Source of the DNA: Spirochaetales bacterium
Lineage (GTDB): Bacteria; Spirochaetota; Spirochaetia; DSM-27196; SLST01
Reading direction: 5' to 3'
NCBI GenBank assembly: GCA_030642995.1
Contig: DAOWMR010000115.1
Span: 1-8,061 of the forward strand
DNA: 8,061 bases
The translations under genes were made by a program, and so were the position numbers. Positions within the stretch are counted from its first letter, which is position 1. The number at the start of each line of letters is the position of its first letter. The notes beneath the pieces are model-generated. The model worked only from the letters and a program-made list of their open reading frames with translations. It was not told the DNA's origin and did not search any database. Positions 6,470 to 8,061 of this stretch are shown here, piece by piece.

Positions 6470-6824
6470 AGACAACCCCGCGGGACGAGGCGTTGTGCCT
6501 GGCGCTTACCGAAGCGTCCTGTGCTTCAACGATACGCCTGAGGCACTCAATGTACTGCTCGAAGCGGTCACGCCCCCGTACTGTCAGCGAAATCGTGGTC
6601 TGTGGAATCCGGTCGACAAAGACCTTGTTGGATCTCACCACCGATTCCGCTTCCATCCTGGAGATGTGACGGCTGAGGTTCCCGTCCGACAACTCGCACG
6701 CGTGTTTCAGTTGAGAAAAAGTCATGCCGCGCCTGTGGGCATAGAGCGCCGTGGCAATGCTGAGCCGTGCAGGCGCGTGAAGAAGTCGGTCGAGACTCGA
6801 ATGGACAGAGGTTGCATCACTCAT
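6462..6824 (-). CDS. Winged-helix transcriptional regulator
   Basis: This 120-residue protein has the one-domain winged-helix layout of the MarR/ArsR-like group (the HTH_27-type winged-helix domain). LDRLLHAPARLSIATALY (11-28) is the first helix pair; MTFSQLKHACELSDGNLSRHISRMEAE (34-60) is the helix-turn-helix, with the recognition helix at about 46-60; 62-82 is the wing with 'ISLTVRGRDRF', the usual LTxxGR turn. A C-terminal helix (86-102) probably dimerises. There are no clustered Cys or other visible metal or ligand site, so the signal is unknown. The start at ATG 6824 overlaps the stop of the TM gene in ATGAGTGA; a frame extended to 6890 lies inside the TM gene. Regulators of this family are often encoded next to a small membrane protein that they control. 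The palindrome at the operon promoter is its likely target (inference). Confidence 0.88.
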   Translation of the reverse strand: MSDATSVHSSLDRLLHAPARLSIATALYAHRRGMTFSQLKHACELSDGNLSRHISRMEAESVVRSNKVFVDRIPQTTISLTVRGRDRFEQYIECLRRIVEAQDASVSARHNASSRGVVYE

Positions 6825-7431
6825 TCGGGTTGCCTCCAGACTCGAGAGTCTCGGCCACACGGAGAAACACTGCGGTGACCGCATGACCAAGAGCGAACGG
6901 AACGCCGACTAGAACTGCAAGACGCGCGGGCTCGTCCGTGCGAAGGAAATACGCCACCGCGGCGCTCACGAAGTATATGACGGCGGCATACTCAACGCGA
7001 GCAAAGATCACCGGCGAGATAGCCGCGACGCCAAAACCGAATAGGACGAGCCAAGCTGCCGGAAGAAAGGCTACTCCACTTGGGTGCCGGACAAGGATTG
7101 CAGCCGTGATGGCGGCGCCAATACCGAGCGGCGGGAGCATCTGGGTGATAGCAAGCCGGGCCGCCTCGCGAACGACGGAAGACTCAGCTCGAAGAGCCGG
7201 GACCACAACCGTCGCTGCAACAGCAAACGCAATTGCGGCCGCAACGCCAATCCAGGTCAGCACGACACCGTAGGCGCCCAATCGCATCGCAAGGAGCCAA
7301 ATGACGGCGGTGGCACAAGCCGCGACAACCGAAATCGAAAGGAGGAAGGCCGGCTGAAACCCCCGGAATCCAGCAGTCCGCGCGAGCTGCTGATAAACCA
7401 CCTCCAACTGACGCTCAGAAATCGATCTCAT
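6817..7431 (-). CDS. Six-TM integral membrane protein of unknown function
   Basis: This 204-residue protein is strongly hydrophobic, with about six helices: near 26-49, 54-79, 93-114, 119-143, 147-164 and 171-190. A short soluble N-terminus (SISERQLEVVYQQLARTAGFRGFQ) precedes them; its 'ERQLE-YQQLARTAGFRGF' character resembles small membrane proteins that I recall as partners of winged-helix regulators in other phyla, but no function is known to me. I see no transporter or enzyme motif. It is the first gene of the three-gene operon, and its stop overlaps the regulator start. The start at ATG 7431 is chosen because the frame upstream (to 7572) crosses the promoter, the operator and a large inverted repeat and has no protein-like character. 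No ribosome site precedes ATG 7431; a TATCAT hexamer lies eight bases before it, so a near-leaderless mRNA is possible. Confidence 0.8.
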   Translation of the reverse strand: MRSISERQLEVVYQQLARTAGFRGFQPAFLLSISVVAACATAVIWLLAMRLGAYGVVLTWIGVAAAIAFAVAATVVVPALRAESSVVREAARLAITQMLPPLGIGAAITAAILVRHPSGVAFLPAAWLVLFGFGVAAISPVIFARVEYAAVIYFVSAAVAYFLRTDEPARLAVLVGVPFALGHAVTAVFLRVAETLESGGNPNE

Positions 7432-7439
7432 AGTCCATG

Positions 7440-7494
7440 ATGATACAGCACTGACTTTCTTTTGTAAAGTACTTTGCAGACCTCCACCTGACAA
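7440..7494 (-). promoter_or_regulatory. Promoter region of the TM/regulator/PAP2 operon (two overlapping candidates)
   Basis: Minus-strand candidate A: -35 TTGTCA (7489-7494), 17-bp spacer, -10 TACTTT (7466-7471), which lies in the palindrome. Candidate B: -35 TTTACA (7463-7468), 17-bp spacer, -10 TATCAT (7440-7445), giving a start very close to ATG 7431. In both cases the palindrome overlaps a core promoter element, as expected for repression. Confidence 0.55.
7463..7478. promoter_or_regulatory. Operator-like palindrome TGTAAAGTACTTTGCA
   Basis: A 16-bp palindrome in which 7 of 8 base pairs are symmetric, centred at 7470/7471, 32 bp upstream of the first gene of the operon. Its size and position fit a dimeric winged-helix regulator, most simply the one encoded two reading frames downstream (autoregulation). 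Confidence 0.65.
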
Positions 7495-7540
7495 CGACGC
7501 CGAAGCACCCTCGATTTGTGAACACGGCGCCTGATCCGCG

Positions 7541-7574
7541 CGTTGATGGGCTGCCTGCAGGTAGCCCATCAACG
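7541..7574. repeat. 34-bp near-perfect inverted repeat downstream of mraY
   Basis: CGTTGATGGGCT (7541-7552) and AGCCCATCAACG (7563-7574) are exact complements. Between them lies CCTGCAGG, itself a palindrome, flanked by one G/T mismatch. An outer arm, GGCGC-TG (7526-7533, one bulged C) with CAGCGCC (7582-7588), can extend the structure. The AAAAA on the plus-strand right side gives no T-tract after the hairpin on either strand. It may end mraY transcription as a hairpin-only terminator, or be an extragenic palindrome. Confidence 0.65.
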
Positions 7575-7619
7575 AAAAAGCCAGCGCCTTGTTCCCATGG
7601 TGAGAATTGGTGACTTGTG

Positions 7620-8061
7620 CTATCTGACTTTGATGAACAACCCGAAGAGCACGATGATCGTCAGAACCTGGATCAGCGCAAATCGTATGAGCACCTGTGA
7701 ATTGGACCAGCTCCGCGTGTGCCGGAAATAGTCGTGAAGCGGGAACCTGATATTGTGAAAAATGCTGATCTTGGCGAACCGCAGGAGAGCAACCTTGATG
7801 ATTCCGGTTCCGCCGTTGACGAGGATCACTGCTGAACTAATGAGTATCATGAACGGGTTGCCGGTCAATATGATAATCACGCCGATGAGAAACCCGATGG
7901 CGCGAGACCCAGCATCCCCCATGAGCACAACGGAAGGGTGTGCGTTGTACCAGAGATACCCTGCCAGCGCGCCAACCATCGTGAACACCATGATGGCCCA
8001 GCTGGCCGATTCCTCATAGAACGGCAGCAGAAGATAGGCAGATATCTCGGTATTGCCCACG
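7620..8061 (-). CDS. mraY: Phospho-N-acetylmuramoyl-pentapeptide transferase, C-terminal part (5' end beyond right edge)
   Basis: The frame is open to the right edge and ends at TAG 7620-7622; 146 residues are seen. The GTG at 8060 is probably an internal Val. The segment contains the MraY-type 'NAHPSVVLMGDAGS' (39-52), which carries the catalytic MGDxGS aspartate, then 'RFPLHDYF' (105-112), 'QVLIRFALIQ' and a C-terminal KVR, in the family's order and spacing. MraY moves phospho-MurNAc-pentapeptide from UDP to undecaprenyl phosphate at the inner membrane, making lipid I. Hydrophobic helices fit the last membrane segments. Odd points: MGDAGSR instead of the common MGDxGSL; the HHH triad of E. 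coli MraY reads H109-D-Y; and the usual VVETLSV-like helix reads VNGGTGII. These may be lineage variants. A WecA/TagO-type relative is less likely given the KVR end and the overall spacing. It lies on the same strand, 188 bp upstream of the TM/regulator operon. Confidence 0.87.
   Translation of the reverse strand, partial: VGNTEISAYLLLPFYEESASWAIMVFTMVGALAGYLWYNAHPSVVLMGDAGSRAIGFLIGVIIILTGNPFMILISSAVILVNGGTGIIKVALLRFAKISIFHNIRFPLHDYFRHTRSWSNSQVLIRFALIQVLTIIVLFGLFIKVR

Noticed and set aside
6093..6878. Plus-strand open frame of about 261 codons across the PAP2 and regulator genes
   Set aside because: Antisense to two motif-complete genes and crosses their junction; composition is that of a shadow frame.
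6825..6890. Extended start of the winged-helix regulator at 6890
   Set aside because: The extra 22 residues lie wholly inside the TM gene and lack family similarity; ATG 6824 gives the usual overlap and length.
7432..7572. N-terminal extension of the TM protein frame up to 7572
   Set aside because: It would cover the promoter, the operator palindrome and part of the 34-bp inverted repeat; the peptide has no protein-like features.
7541..7579. Classical intrinsic terminator at the 34-bp inverted repeat
   Set aside because: No T-tract follows the hairpin on either strand; the A5 run is on the plus-strand 3' side.
1..8061. tRNA or rRNA genes, CRISPR array, insertion sequence or prophage
   Set aside because: No cloverleaf-like sequence, regular repeat-spacer pattern, transposase or phage gene was seen; the genes are mostly housekeeping and tightly packed.

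Overview
The window reads as a chromosomal segment from a Gram-negative bacterium, most likely a GC-rich free-living member of the Spirochaetes. The clues are a PrcB-type lipoprotein with a relaxed lipobox (PrcB is known from Treponema), a Wzi-like outer-membrane protein, and a MraY C-terminus whose usual His triad is altered. This placement is an inference; no rRNA or marker search was possible.

Layout, left to right. (1) Positions 1-805, minus strand: the 5' part of a secreted Wzi-like outer-membrane protein gene that runs off the left edge. It is easily missed because it has no stop codon inside the window. (2) Positions 873-1526, plus strand: a lipoprotein with a C-terminal PrcB-like domain, the only plus-strand gene, divergent from (1). 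(3) Positions 1539-1931, minus: a NifU/IscU-type Fe-S scaffold. (4) Positions 2006-4663, minus: valS, complete. (5) Positions 4664-4799: a compact region of degenerate ~35-bp repeats and hairpins, including a perfect 16-bp inverted repeat that contains the stop codon of the next gene. (6) Positions 4800-5591, minus: an SDR oxidoreductase without the canonical Tyr/Lys pair. (7) Positions 5678-7431, minus: a tight three-gene operon read as six-TM protein, winged-helix regulator, PAP2 phosphatase. Both junctions are the same 8-base ATGAGTGA overlap. (8) Positions 7432-7619: the operon's promoter, an operator-like palindrome and a 34-bp near-perfect inverted repeat. (9) Positions 7620-8061, minus: the C-terminal part of mraY, running off the right edge.

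How the parts fit. Most of the window is housekeeping: mraY, valS and the Fe-S scaffold. The most interesting part is the TM protein / winged-helix / PAP2 operon. An imperfect palindrome with GCAAAG-type arms overlaps both promoter candidates in front of it. A 13-of-15 match to this palindrome lies inside the operon, at the start of the PAP2 gene, about 1.07 kb away. This suggests an autoregulated membrane-lipid module with two operators. It lies next to mraY, whose lipid carrier (undecaprenyl phosphate) is the product made by one class of PAP2 enzymes. Gene starts fall into two groups: some have very strong GGAGG ribosome sites, while the lipoprotein and the TM protein have none and have a -10-like hexamer within a few bases of the start codon.
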